This document shows, one piece after another, positions 1 through 13,100 of a stretch of DNA of 64,000 nucleotides. Under the pieces are notes generated by a model. It did not search any database and was not told where the DNA came from. It saw only the letters and a program-made list of their open reading frames with translations. Each line of letters opens with the position of its first letter. The stretch's first letter is position 1. The position numbers and the translations under genes are program-made. The DNA is from Penelope pileata (lineage: Eukaryota; Chordata; Aves; Galliformes; Cracidae): NCBI GenBank assembly GCA_013396635.1, contig WBMW01001574.1, positions 372,001 through 436,000 on the forward strand, written 5' to 3'.

Positions 1-263
1 CTGGCCCCCCGCATCTCCTTCCACCTTACCTTGTTTATAGCTCTATCCAGTAATAGTTTTTACTTGTTTCCTTGATGCCTTAATTTCCTGCAATAATACA
101 TCTGCCATGAATAATTAAGCAACGCATTTGCTGCTCACTGAAAGCTGAACAAGAGCTATAAATCAGTTCTAGGACCCTCTGCCAGCACGGAGGCAATCGC
201 TGATCTGCTGCCGGTCCCTCGCTGCGCTGGGAACAGCGCGAAGTGCCCCAGGAGCTGCGGCAC

Positions 264-565
264 TCACAGAGTCACAGAATGCCCCGAGCTGGAAGGGACC
301 CCAAGGATCACTGAGTCCAACTCCTGGCTCCACACAGCACCACCCAAATCCAAACCCTATGTCTGACAGCGGTGTCCAAGTGCTCCCTGAGCTCCGGCAG
401 CGTGGGGCCGTGCCCACTGCCCTGGGCAGCCTGTGCCATGCCCACCACCTCTGGTGCAGAGCCTTTTCCTCATCCCCACCCAACCCTCCCCTGACACAGC
501 TCCATGCCGTTCCCTCAGGCTCTGTTGCTGTCCCCAGAGAGCAGAGCTCAGCACTCTGCAACCTC
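264..565 (-). mobile_element. CR1 LINE 3' fragment (older bird subfamily)
   Basis: This is the 3' end of a CR1 non-LTR retrotransposon, in reverse orientation. Read on the + strand it opens with the CR1 terminal repeat (CACAGAGTCACAGAATG). It continues with the familiar reverse-complement text: GAGCTGGAAGGGACC, then GAGTCCAACTCCTGGCTCC, then the stretch describing the last ORF2 codons (CTGGGCAGCCTGTGCC). The match fades around 560 after CCCTGACACAGCTCC and AGCAGAGCTCAGC. The copy is 5'-truncated, as nearly all CR1 copies are. It carries scattered differences and stops, so it is inactive. The terminal GTCACAGAAT style differs from the ATTCTATGATTC style of the copies at 31.2 and 54.0 kb, which implies another subfamily. 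The exact subfamily was not determined. Confidence 0.85.
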
Positions 566-2339
566 TCCCACGCAGCAGGGCAGCAAAGTCCATTCTGACA
601 CTTTCCTTGGGAGAGTCAGAAAACTTGAAATGCGCTGTGTTCTTCACATGTGCTCATTATTTCTTGCATTCTCACTTTCACGGTTGTTCCTCTGATTTCC
701 CTGCTCCATGGGTAGAAGGAGAGCAGCAGCAGCAGATTGCCTGAGTGAGTACCGTGGAGATGGGCTGCCTTGCATTCCGTGCTGTATTTCAGACATCTCT
801 CCTGCTGCCTGTGGTCCAACACGTGGCACAGGCTGCAAGATGGGAGCACAGTGCTGAAGGATCATCTGTAGTCAGGCCCATTACACCCCCTGAAGGTTTA
901 TCTCGCTGATTCACATTCGCCCTCAGACAGCTGGGCATGCTGCATTTCTCACTTTTTTTGTATATGAAGACTGATAGAAGATAGGGAAGAACTACAAAAA
1001 CAACAGCGATAACACTTCCTTACAACACTTCCACTCGCATGCATATCAGGGGAGAGGAACAATAAAACAACTTTCCATTACCAGAACAGCATCACCTTTT
1101 AATTGGAATGAGGTTTGCAGTGCAATTGTGTTAGAGAAAGCTCAGCTGCAGAGCAGGCGAGGGGCTCCAGCTTGGCAGAGCACGCCCATTACAAACCTCA
1201 TCAAGCACAGGTATCCTGCCAGGCCCAGGAAATGTCAGAGGCACCATCAGGATTCCACGTCTTAATTTGAGAAGCTCCCCCACTCACTGGAAGGTGCAAG
1301 GCTCAGAAAAATTGTTAAAGGTCAAGATGTAGAACAGTTCATCATTAAATTTCCTCACAAAACACCCTCCTGCAGAAACAAACCGTGTAATGCTCCTGTT
1401 TTTAATTCTGTTGACAAAAGATTGTACATATTTTAAAAACGTAATGCTTGGCAGCTGTGCTGCCAGTCTGCAGAGTTTGCATATAGAGCTGTAATATTAC
1501 CATACTCTATTATTCATAACAGGCAACAGACTTCATTCTCGGTCTTGTGAAAAATAATTGCAGTTTGAAGCCAAAGTCTGACTGCAACAAACATCCCAGC
1601 AGAACGGCCAGAGTTGCCAGCATTCAGGAACTCCTGTAACAGCCTGCGTCTTGATTAAAATCAATTAAGGAAAAGAAATTTCCTCTGATCTGTTTTTGAG
1701 AAAGCTTTCTGAGAAGCACATGGCTCACACATGGAACACAGGAAAAACAGAGGACAAGAGAAGCTCTAGTGAGCAAACAGCTTTTTCTTACCCAAAACAA
1801 CCAAGCCATGGAGTAACATGCCATCACCTTTTAACACGAGGCACTCTCCTCCCACCGAGGACTCTGCTCACCAGACAGAAGCCCAGGGGCTGACGCGCAC
1901 TTATTCCTAGGAAGAAAAACCTGCCTTCCCTTCCACTGTTCCCTGATGTCAGCAAGCTTTGCTTAGCGCCTGACCCGAACTTCCCAGTTCAAGAGCCTTA
2001 TCGCTTCTCCCAGCTCCAGACAGGGAGCACTGCATTCTCCTCAATTAGTTCACTCGCTCTGGAAGCGTGGTTCTCAAGATTACGTGTCATTCACTGGAGA
2101 GCGTATCAATGTGAGCAGAGTAGACAGGCTGTCTAATATGGCTCTGGGATGGAACTCCTCGTTTCTACATCACACTGATGTTGCATCTCCCAACACAGCG
2201 CAGCGTTGTTGACTCTGTTGACGCCTGTACAGCTTCTGATCCGCTAGAACGGCAAAACCTTTGGTGTCTACCAGCAGCTTAGGCAGTTGTGTCTCATTCG
2301 GTATTTATGTAGCTGATTACTCCTATTTTCAAACATCTA
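566..2339. other. Non-coding unique sequence, no gene seen
   Basis: No recognisable gene or repeat. The open frames here (up to about 100 codons) have no recognisable product. The part around 1330-1560 is AT-rich, with several TAAT-type cores and octamer-like TTTGCATA, and it looks less degenerate than its surroundings. Whether it is conserved cannot be judged from one sequence. Confidence 0.6.
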
Positions 2340-2716
2340 TCTGCATTTCCCCTCATTGACACGCTTCCTTTCAGACAGTTTCTCCCATTTGTAAAGATCA
2401 TTTTGAATTCTAATGGTGTCCTCCAACATGCTTGCTGCTCTTCCCAGCTTGTTGCTGCCTGCAAATTTAATAAGCATGTTCTCTATTCTATCAGAGAGAT
2501 CATTACTGCAAATGCTGAATGCTACCGAACTGCCAAATACCCACCCCAGGAGCAGATGTTTCACGAGAAAAAGTCTCATGAGGGAGTATTGAAAGCTTTA
2601 CTAAAGATAAATGACATCTACTGCTTCTCCATTCACAAGGCCTGTTATCCTGTCATTAAAGGAAATTAGATTGATCCGACCTTGACAAATCTACGTTGGG
2701 TATTATTCTGTTGCCT
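2340..2716 (-). mobile_element. Ancient L3-like CR1 fragment (reverse-transcriptase region)
   Basis: This is a relic of an old amniote CR1/L3-type LINE in reverse orientation. Two recognisable blocks lie in the expected order. The first, about 2392-2530, holds ATCATTTTGAATTCTAATG, CTGCAAATTTAATAAGCATG and CTCTATTC. The second, about 2565-2716, holds GTATTGAAAGCTTTACTAAAG, ACATCTACTGCTTCTCC, AAGGAAATTAGATTG and TTGACAAATCTACGTTGG. On the minus strand the second block decodes to remains of the RT motif with a V-D-V-I-Y-L...S-K-A-F-N-T pattern, related to YLDFSKAFDT, with a small deletion at the Asp-Phe. The material normally between the blocks (a few hundred bases) is missing, so there is an internal deletion. 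The frame is shifted and not translatable. The family match is from memory of the amniote consensus. Confidence 0.75.
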
Positions 2717-3163
2717 ATGTGGCTATAACAATATTTAAAGTTGTTGCAATTAATAACGCTTTAGAGAAGCAATAATAAGAGTCCAGCTTCTTACAACAAT
2801 GTCTAATTTTAGATATGAAACGGGAACTAATTTGGGTGGGATGAAAAGAGACAAGAGTATCTTTCTTTTCACACCTCCCTTAAAGACATGGCATTTGTTG
2901 GCCATTGTTGGAGGCTCTGTAGGGGCAATTCTGAGCTAACCAGACCTCAGGTTCGATGCAGCCCAGCAATAATTACATCACACAATACAGCCTGCTTTGC
3001 CATTTGACATAAACCTGAAAAACACCATGGGGAATACTGCCGTATTACTCTTGTATGTTAAGTGAATTTTCCTAAATTCCTCAAAATTACATAGGAAATT
3101 GTTCTCATACAACATACTACATTAAAGAAAATGTCAGAATTGTTAGCTAAATCTGCCTCACAG

Positions 3164-3178
3164 AAAAAAAAAAAAAAA
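3164..3178 (+). repeat. A15 homopolymer
   Basis: Uninterrupted run of 15 A. No retrogene or SINE body is recognisable just upstream, so there is no reason to call it a retroposon tail. Confidence 0.95.
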
Positions 3179-6100
3179 GCATCTGCTACAGAAGGCTGTA
3201 TGTCTAACTGAAGAGATCATGAACTGCACTGATGCTGACTGAACTATACATATTCCAGGGATTCTATCTCAACATGTAAAAAAACCCAAATCACAGACCG
3301 CTCCTAGGTACACAACCCTGCAGCCACAATAAGAGAAGTGTATCTTAGCATTTGAGAAAAAAATAAATGTATGCGGATAAGCATGTTAAATGTCTGCATA
3401 TACTAATGCCAAATCAGGGTTCAACAGGCTTCCTCAAGGATGGCAAGTTCAAGCCTTGCAGCCTACAATATGAGTGCAGCACAGCTTCAAAGAAAACTCT
3501 GTGTTTATACAGTTGCCTCAGTAAGTAGGGGGATGTACTGGGAAACAAATTTCATGCTGTGTGTGAACTGTTTCTCTCTGTCCATGTCACACTCTGTGTG
3601 ATGCAGACGTCTAGCATCACCTCTGCTGTGCACCTCTGGGTCTTCAAACGGCCAAGATTAGAGCAACTCTGCCTTCATTCAAGCATCAATACATGGGTGA
3701 CTGAGGTGTGCACAAGCTCAGAGAGCACTCCTTAGTCACACACACTCAGTGATTTGAATGAAATCCCCTTTATATTACATAGCACTCTTTCTATGGGTCA
3801 CTCCCTTCCTCAAACCAAGTTCCTTTCCCCTCAGCTGCTGAAGTGCGCCTGTAGTAATGTCAAACATTTTCACATACGTTTTAGGCCTACAAACACCACC
3901 ACAGCTTGTATTACAGGGTACAGAAGTATTTTTCCTCTCTGTTTTCAAAAGCATTCAAATAAAATTTCTGCATGATGATCTGAAAAGCAAGTGCCCAACT
4001 CATAAAATAACAGCTCCCCAACTTGAGCTTTGGCTGAAGACCAAGCAAGGCATGTTTCAGCCATGAAAGACGCTCATAGAAAGCTAAACCAAACCGCTTA
4101 TAACCAAAGAACTTTGTATAACCCCTACTAAAATGTGTGCAACAGAGCATACAGAAGTAGGCTGGAAGTCTACACACAGCACATACAAATGACGAGTCAG
4201 CAGCCAGGACCATTACCTCCCCTTACAGGGAACAGGAGCACAGGGAGCCCTTTCAGGTCTTGGACAGATACAGTGCCAGGACAAAGCATCCCAGAGCTTT
4301 GCAAAGGAATACAGAAGTATATTCTCTCATTTCCTCTCCACATTTTCCTGATGTTCACTTCCCCCCTCCCTGCTGCTGCAGCCCCACCACTTATTACATC
4401 TCCTGTAAATCAAGATGTGGTGAAGGAATGAGAGCAGTTCATTTCTGTAAGGGTTTTCTCGCATTCTGGATCTACAGAAAGCTTACCTATGTGATGCTAA
4501 GCAAGATTGTAACACGTAGCCATCCTCGCCACATAGGTATTTTAATCACCTTCAGCATTTCATAGGATTTTCACTGCTCATCACTCAGTTCTTCCATGAA
4601 TCTTCCCTCATGTAACAAAACACTACATAAGTAAAAATATACTTACAGCCTTCTCTTGCTTCCAAGCTGGCTTTTGTCAAACACAAGGACCGAAATCCCT
4701 TCTGAAACCCATTCATGGCAACTCTCACATTTACCAAAGAGAGAACTTCAGTTTTTACTTTGAAAACCAGTGAAGTGCTATCGCTGCCTTCTGCAGAGCC
4801 CCACGCTGAAAGCAACAACTTGGCAACACGTGCACGTCTAACACCCGCACACGCCATGAACTGCATCTGACAAGCTGGTGGCAACGTACCATCCTGTCTG
4901 CCAGGCACACTTGTGCTGACGCCAGGACTCAAACTGGTTATTAAAAACGGAGTATTCCTGGGACAAAGACCTGGGTGGGTAAAGCTGCAGCACGTTTCCC
5001 CACCTTTTCGGAACCTTTTTTTCCAAGCAACCTTTAATACAAGTAACAACACTTACATTAATGCTTGAAGTGAACTCGTCTAAAGATAAACTGAAAGAAA
5101 ACACGTAGGTGTTCGGCACTCTGACACTCAAGTTCCAGAGGCTCAAGAGTCATTGTCTCCTCCTCCCTGCGCTGCAATTAACTTGCAAGGGCTTTTATCA
5201 TCCACCTTTGGGGTGAACCAGCACAGTCATCCCACATAGACAATATTTAGAATTTAAAAAAAAACATCAAAAGCAGGTAAGAAGGATCCCTGGGCTACAA
5301 TCTTCCTTTCAACTTTGCAGTATTAAACAGTGTCAACTGTGGACTGATTATTGGCCTTTCTGTGAGACCTCATTTCCAGAGAAGCCAGCATCGGCTCACG
5401 CAGAGCAGAGAAACCAAGCCCAAACCTCTCCTGCCACGCTGACTGCACCCAGCCCACCACAGAACAGTCACGCTGGGTGCCACGAGCCTGTGCTGGCGTC
5501 CCCACTTGCTTCATGTTTTGACCAGATGCTATTCAAAAGACTCAGCCTGATTTTCCAAAATACATTAATGGAAGTTTTTCATTAATTAATGAAAAAAACG
5601 GCGTTGGGTCATACACCCAGTGAAGGGCCACCTGAAAAGCACAGCAGGGCTGCAAGCTCATTCCAGCTTCCACAGCATGAAATGGAAAATATTTTGTAAT
5701 TATTTCTTTAATGCCGTGTAAGATCCCCTGATCATGAAGGCCTAATGCCACGATGAACGCCCGAATTTAACTGACATTCAGGACAGCCTAGGATTTCAGC
5801 CTGCAACTCACAGACAAATGTAAATCAGTCGCACACCGGATGCACTTTGGTTTAATCCAGTAATCATATGTCAATAAAGCGTGCGAGGCAAAAGACATTT
5901 CTATGACTTAAGGCTTCTAGCAAGCACCCTACGGCGTTTTTACACCAACAAAACAAATGAGATTTGTCTTCAGCATAGACAAAGCACTGATTCACGCAAG
6001 GGACTAAATACAGCGTTCAATTAAAAGTACATCACTGCTTTCCAGCTCCTGATACATAAGGACCGACATCTCACCACAGAAAAAACATCCATGAGCAGAG

Positions 6101-7439
6101 GATTTTTTTGAGAAATAAGAACAAAACAACACAACACATTCACCATCAAAAAAAGACTGAATAACATTTTGAGCAAGTTTCATGCTCGTAGTCGTTCACC
6201 AAAATGTGCTTCATCATCTCGCATTACCAAATCATTCCAAAGTGCCAGCATAATGAACAGATAATCAAAGAACCAAACAAAAGCATCCACATTACTGCTT
6301 TATTGCTTTCTACAACCGCTCAGCTAACACAGGGAAAGCTGCAGCAGGCCTCAGACTTCTTCCCCACCTGAGGAATGACAGCATGACAAACCAGATTACT
6401 TCACCAGCATCTCCCAGCACTCCTTGTCATCTCCAAGGATGCCACCACTACCAGAGAGTATTTTAAATATCTCCCCAAAGTGTTGACAGCAGCCTGCGCA
6501 GTCACAACTGACAGACATCTGGGAACAAAAGCACCCAACTTGCAACTAGATTTGGAAACTGGAGGATGAGGTTTACAAGACTGGTAGCTGGTAAACAGCA
6601 GCGAGGGTTGATTACTTGTACAAAATTACTTGAGTAAGTAGAGGAGCAAAACGCATTTTTATGTAGTTAAGGGCAGGTATTTGGGAGCAAGAACCCAAGT
6701 CACACTAATGAAATAGGAGTTCGCATCCTGGGAATCAGAGAATTAGAAAGGGATTCAAAGGTCACTGCAGAGCACCATGCTCAAAGCTAAGGGCAAAGGG
6801 GTAAAAACTGCTGTTGTTGTGTGATAAGAGGTGGCCACGTCTTTTCTCAGTGCTGGTCCCTTGACTTTAAAAAACACATTTAGAAGTCTGGAAGATTAGT
6901 GGAGAATTATCAATATTATCTCTGATCAGAAAAACCAGGACCAACCCATTTTTCTACAATAAAAAGGAGAAACTTTCAGCTCGTCTGACTTCTGCGCTCT
7001 ACCTGCTCCTCAGGGAGGCTGCATTACACAGCAGGAATCTCGAGCCTCACTGGCACAGGTTACAGCATCCAGTGTCTGAACCCAAAAACACACAAACCAA
7101 GCCTAAAATAAATACAGATTTGTAGAAGTAATGATCACTTGCCATTTTTCCAGATCACATAGGAGATGGGTAAATTCTCTATCATTTAGTCTTCAAACCA
7201 TGATTTGATAGTCTCTTAAAAGCTACGTGCTAGATCATCCACAGCTGTTAAAAGCAGATGCAAAAATTACTATGAAATTACACAGCCTCTGCTGTGCAGG
7301 TCACAGTGGAAGTCTGCACTGATCTGATTCCTGGCCCTAACATCTATGAATCTACACTGGACATAAAATTTTAAGCAGGTAGCTTTACTGTTTTTCTATA
7401 TCACCGAGCCAATAAGCACATTTTTAGAACGCTCTCTCC

Positions 7440-7456
7440 AAAAAAAAAAAAAAAAA
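7440..7456 (+). repeat. A17 homopolymer
   Basis: Uninterrupted run of 17 A, the longest A-run in the window. It is likely to be length-variable. No retroposon body was recognised upstream. Confidence 0.95.
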
Positions 7457-9530
7457 GTGCATTCCATATATTTGCCCGCAGCACCTGCCGCTGTGCCGAT
7501 AGCTTACAGCGACGGGAAGGCAGCAGAGCGGCTCCGGCCACCCAGCCGTGTCTGAACGCTGGGGATGCAGGTGAGCCCACCTGGCACAGCACAGCGATGG
7601 GTGACACCAGCAGCCCAGTGCAGAGGCACACGCCACAGCCTACACATTGGCTTCACGCAAACCAGTGGCCCCAAGACACCCCTTAAGAGTGACAACATGC
7701 TCAGAGCAAAGCCCAGGGTGATCCTGCCTGGTGTTACATCACCCCTCTGGGCACAGGAGCCACCATCGCTGGGGACTAGAAGACAGCACCGGGAAGGGAT
7801 CACTAAATATTCATGCTGTTCTTACATCCTCCATAGGTCCCTGCGCTGACCACTGCTGGATAAGAGATATGGAGCTAGGCAGAACCTTTGACCTAGCAGC
7901 TGATGTTGACTGATGAGTGATGTTGGCTTTAAGAATAAATAAAAAAGACAGATTGCCATGCTGTGACCTGTTGTAGGTAGCTATCCAAACAAATTCACGA
8001 GTCCTGCAAGTGCCGGAGCAAAGAGGGGCATGGCTATAAATGCAGAAAGATCTGTTGTCTACTCTCAACATGGTGTTTGCTTTTACAGCATCCTTCCTAT
8101 CTTTGTCTGCAACGTTTGGTTACAAGCAGGCAGCTTCTAGATATTTTACAAGTGTGGAATCCATTTACACCTAAAAATATATATGATGAGTAAGGACAGC
8201 AAAAATAAAGCTGCACAATAACTGTGGTTAATATTTCAGCCTCCCCTTAATGATGCAGCCCCAATGCCTCAGGTACAGGGGCTTTCCTAAACAATTTTTT
8301 ACACATTCTTTTCACTGATGGAATTTGTCAAGCTAGCCAAGGCAGAATTGCAGGAAATTAGTATGTACCTGTGCTGTAATACCTGGATCTGATCGTACCA
8401 ATTACATCTAATCACTGCATTCAGTGTTTGGGGACAGGCACGCAAACAAACCGAGGAAGCCAAAATAGATGCAAAGCAGCAATGGGGAAACCTCAAGCCC
8501 AGCTTTCTGGATGGGATCCCACCATCCTGCTCTGCAAAGCACAGCAGCAAGTCTGTCCAGTGTGCCTGCCACTCAGCCACTGCCCAGGTTATGAAGCCAT
8601 AGGGCAGAGCTGAGCTGGGGAAACTCAAAGCCTCACCACACTGCTCCTGGAGCCCATCAGTAATGGCAGGCACAGAGCGGGGGCACAAGGGGAAGTCGGT
8701 GGCAGCAAAAGCTCCAGTGCTCTTCCACCCCAAACCTCAGGACAGCACTTCACATGCAGGGCCAAATCCCTGGCAAAACAGAGCTCACCTGGAGTCGTGT
8801 GCCTAGGACGGGCATCAGCACTCTTCTATTTCTGAGCCTTCACAGATTTCAACATCTCCCTATTTATCTCAATGTCTCCTCAACCCACTCAGCATCCAAG
8901 AAACGTGGTTAACGGAAAAAATCTCTATGACACACATACCAACCTGACAGAAAGGGACAAGGGTAGCCTTGGGCTGCTTCAGATTTAGGGTCCTTGCTCA
9001 CAGGAGGCGGTGGGAGGCCAAGGACCTCCCTGCTGCAAGCTGCCCCCATGCCCTCAAACAAAAGCCAGGTTTGCTCTATCTTTAGAAATCCGAAGGTGCA
9101 AATTGTTTGTCTACCACATCTCACTTCACACCTACTTGGCCTAAGTGCTGCCATGGTTCTTTCCTTCTACAAGGTCACTTTTGAAGCAGTTTTCTTCCTT
9201 AAGCCCTTTGAAATTCTGTGCAAGAAACACCAAGATAGATTTCGTTTAGAAAACACTTTGGATGGGTGACCTAGTCTTCCTTTGGCTAATGGAAGCCTTG
9301 CTCAGGACATCAAATACAAAGTCTAATTTTAAGAAAACAAGCCAATAACAAAACACATCACTGATGATTTCTGATGACAGTATTGATTTTTTTTTTCCCT
9401 GGTTTCTCTGCATTTTGTTTTGAGAGGGGATTTTTGTGTGTTATTTATTTATTTTATTAGAGTAAATGACATATTTCCAAAGGCTTGAAAAGAGCATCTT
9501 TTAGCTGACAATTGAACTGAACATTAAATG

Positions 9531-9780
9531 AAATCTGCAAAGCCATTTTTCCCATGCACAATCAAAAGCTGACAGACAGGGATGCACAGAGTGCATAAAA
9601 AACACAAGCAGGCTGAGGGAGAAAGCGTAAAACAGTCATCCTGAATCAGCTCTGAGCCGCTCTAATGGAATTAGGGTCACCCTGACAGAAACACAGTCAG
9701 ATCACAGAGAAAATTTAATAATTTCTTACTGCAGTCTCTAAAAGCAGGGAAGGATTTGGAAGTGCTTTCTGCCAAATTAG
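9531..9780. other. Candidate conserved non-coding stretch beside CpG block
   Basis: AT-rich, non-repetitive sequence immediately before the CpG-dense block. It includes CTCTAATGGAATTAGGGTCA near 9661-9680 and AAAATTTAATAATTTC near 9709-9726, with TAAT-type homeodomain cores. No coding potential is seen. Calling it conserved is inference from its texture only. A cross-species alignment would decide. Confidence 0.25.
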
Positions 9781-10080
9781 CACTTCTGTATCGACCGTTC
9801 TCCACGCGTGCCCCTTCCTGCCCACCTTCTCCCCCACACACCTTGCCAGAGAGGCCCCGAAACCACCGGCCCCATCCTGCTGGCAGGAAGGAAGCCAGGA
9901 GCACCTCTTTTCTGACACGGTGCCATGCGTTTAACCTTTGGATGCCCCTTCGATTCCTCAGCGCCGACGTTATTCACAGCTCCTGTGAACTCAATTCCAG
10001 GAGCAGCATCGCAGCGCGCACCCCGCGCTAATTCCACGACGTGATACATATTCAATCTGTTTTATCTCAGGCGTTAACGT
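9781..10080. promoter_or_regulatory. Orphan CpG-island-like block
   Basis: A hand count over these 300 bases gives 109 C, 61 G and 21 CpG. That is about 57% GC and an observed/expected CpG ratio near 0.95, which meets the usual length, GC and ratio criteria for a CpG island. The densest part is 9950-10045 (for example AGCGCCGACG, CGCAGCGCGC, CCCCGCGC, CACGACGTG). Flanking DNA is CpG-poor and AT-rich. Such blocks usually stay unmethylated and mark promoters or strong distal enhancers. No first exon is recognisable on either strand: the open frames crossing it (minus 9777-10055, plus 9756-10031) have unrecognisable translations. It could be an alternative promoter, a non-coding RNA promoter or an enhancer. 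Confidence 0.5.
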
Positions 10081-10130
10081 CTCGCTATCTGCCAGCTGCC
10101 TAATTGTCAGAAAGCTACAGCAGCAAGGCT

Positions 10131-13100
10131 GAATGTGTTGTGACAACAACAGCACAAAGCACAGGCTGGGAAGGTAGGGAAGCCCAGGTTCTGCAGCACC
10201 GGAGCTGTGCAGCAGGCTGCTGGCAGAGGCAGCTCCCTGCCCCAACACGTACCACCAATACCAAAGCGATGCTGCAGACTGACTCCAGGAATGCAGACAG
10301 ATAACCATGCTGCCATTATCACATTGCTTTTAATTGAAGAAATGCAGGAGTGCTTTGTGATCCAGAGCCTTGCCATCCTTCCGCTGTTGCCCAGCAGTGC
10401 CACAATGGGAAAAAGGAAGAGTCACAGTGAAATCCCAGGAACAGCCACATTACATCAGGAAACCATCCAGACAAGTAAATTGCCTTTGACTGCAGTCGAC
10501 ACGATGCTTAGGGAACAATAAAAATGAGAAGGGTGCATAACATGGGGTGCTTCCTTCTCAACGTCCCTTTTTACCTTTTGCAGCAAGTCCCAATGTGCAG
10601 GACTTGACCATACCTCAGCCTTCCGTTCTTCCAGGGCTCCCAAATGCCACATTCACCACCATGCGTTGCCCACCTCCATCACTGACAGCAGCACATGAAA
10701 CACGCAGAGTTTCAAGATGACTTTTTTGTTAGTTGCAAAGAAACAAACCTTCACGTAGGCACCTGTCCTTCACACAGCTCCCTGCCATGGACAGTGTCAG
10801 TGGCAAAAGTCAGTGGGGCAAGAGAAACTACCAGCTGCCAAAATACACAGAGCAACGCTTTTCACCCAGGAAGCCCTCAGTTAATCTGTAGTGGCTGGAG
10901 CAGTTAAAAGGTCACTGTCCTCCAGATTTGCCTTGCAGATTATGAAAAAAGTAATTCAGTCGGTCTGCACCAGAGGAAAAGGCATACATACTGATATGTT
11001 TGCTTCTCAAGACAGAAGTGTTGCACATCTGAGACACCAATATTTGGATCTGGGCCTATGAGACAGAGCCAATTTTCTTCAATTTAAGCATGTGGAAGTA
11101 TTCCACAAAATTGGCAAACCATACCTACTGCAGATTATCCTTAGACTAAAAACTGTCCTAGGACATCTCAAACCCTGCCAGCTTCTGCACAGCTGATGGA
11201 GTGATGCTTTTGTTCCTTGAGGGGACCAAGACAACGATAACAAACCTTAGAGAATTTTCTCACACCTCTGAACATTAAACATATTCTTCTCTGTGTCAGA
11301 CTCCAAAACAGGCTACAATGTGTAAACCTAAAATAATCTAAATAAACATCTTCTAGCAGCACCAGCAGTCAGGGGAGAGAAAGCTGAGGAAGGAGACAGC
11401 TGCTGCTCCCATTTTAATTGGGCATCTCAGACTCATACAGATGACACACTAATCTGCTGCCTGTCTAAGTCACCTCTAGCAAAAATAGCAAATTTGTATC
11501 TTTCTTCACATCAACCTTCAACCTCCTCTCCAGCTTCTCCAGATTTCGCCTCCCCATTTTCTCCATTCAGCCAGGCTCTTAACGGGATGGAGACCTCCTT
11601 CAGCTTTCACAAAGTTACATCCTAATTACAAGCCTGGTGACAAACTGAAGCTGGAGTGAGAGGCAGATGGCTGGTGGCAGCTCCGGAGGTGCATCAGGGT
11701 CACCCCCTGCTCCACCTGAAGCATCCCATGGGTCCTGGGTGTTTGCAAAGGCACTGAGTGTTCATAGCTGCCAAAGAGCCTGCAATGAACATGTGAATGT
11801 TTGGCCACTCTGAAAAATGAACCCTCTAAAACCTTTATATGTTGATGCACAGAAGCGCTCAGCAATGTGTAGATAAGTGCATCATTAACCAAAGCACTGC
11901 AAGCAGCTCATGGCAAGCTGTCCCACTCCATGCTTGCAGCACAGAGCGACAAAGGTCAACTTCCTGAGGATGTGTGTCCCTCTTCAGGTACCTGGCGTGG
12001 GCAGAGCACCTTAAGTACCACCACAAGAGAAGTTTGACTCCAATTCTCCTACAGGTGTAGGACAGCTCCACGAGAAGGTAAACACTTGTGTGCTTTCCCA
12101 GCAGCTCTCAGTCATCCACTGACTCAAAAGAGATGTCTCAGTTCTACACAAATTATGAGAGCCGGTAAAAGAACAAAATAAAGTAACAGGGATGACTTCA
12201 ACCCCAATACTTCTCTCTTTCCCCACTCCCAATTTTCTTTACTCATCTGTACACGTTACAAATCAAACTGTCAGTTTTTTATCTTGCAGCTACTACAGTA
12301 GCTGCTACAGAAGCTCATCCTGTGCTTGAATGAATGCTGCCAGCCTTTTTAGTTCTATTTGTGCCCCTTCACACACACACTGTTTATCTGCGTCGCACAC
12401 ATTGAAAAATAGGAGATTTGGAGGGTTATCCCTTAGTCCTCAGAGTTACCAGTACACACCCAGAAGTTTCAGTATTTGTTGGAAGATAATTTGCATGGTA
12501 CACAAAACTTTAGAAGATGAACGCCACTTACTGTCGGCTCCTGCTGAAGGCAGCATCAAGCAGCACAGGATGACTGCTGGCACAGTGAGTACTGAGACAC
12601 AGAAGTTAGGCACCATATTCCAAAGCAGAGCAAGTCCTCTTCAGTCTGAGGCAAGTGGTCAGTACATCCAGTGTTACAGACACAGACTTACTCCTGCAAA
12701 CCAAGAGGGGAAAGTGGTTAAATATGATGCACACATTAACTGCTCATATCCCAAACTAAATTGTAAATATACAATAAAGTGACAAATACAGTTGGTAAGT
12801 GAAATTTAACCATCTTTCCTGCTTGAGCAGCACAGCACCACACCAGCACCCCACGACCCAGTAAGCTGTTTTTAAGGGTCATGAGCCATAAAAGCATCAC
12901 TGTCTTCAAGTCTACCTTCAGGTTCAGTCTCTATTATGGTCTATTAATATATCCTTTAGTTGTTCTTACCATGTTTGTACAACACAGTTCTGAAGTTGCA
13001 TTTTACAAGAAAGTGTCTTAAATTTACACAACTCTTCAGTTGTCTGCCCAAGAAAGACATGCTTGGCTGCACACGTAGGGTGGTTTGAACTCAGGTATGG

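Larger units (their letters stand above)
2717..9530. other. Non-coding unique sequence, no gene seen
   Basis: About 6.8 kb without a recognisable gene or complete repeat. It contains A-tracts at 3164-3178 and 7440-7456, short T-rich and TTTA-rich DNA near 9387-9460, and chance open frames up to 155 codons (for example minus strand 4585-5052) with no recognisable domain. A weak CR1-like tail may lie near 6730-6770 (GAATCAGAGAATTAGAAAGG), but the match is too short to call. Confidence 0.6.

Noticed and set aside
6720..6775. Possible CR1 tail (GAATCAGAGAATTAGAAAGG)
   Set aside because: Only a short, weak resemblance, without the GTCCAAC-type continuation.
7440..7456. Homopolymer A/T runs as retroposon tails
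   Set aside because: None of the eight runs of 15 or more A/T has a recognisable SINE, LINE or processed gene body beside it, or obvious flanking duplications.
8031..8050. TATAAAT box-like string
   Set aside because: A lone TATA string in AT-rich DNA without any downstream gene or initiator support is uninformative.
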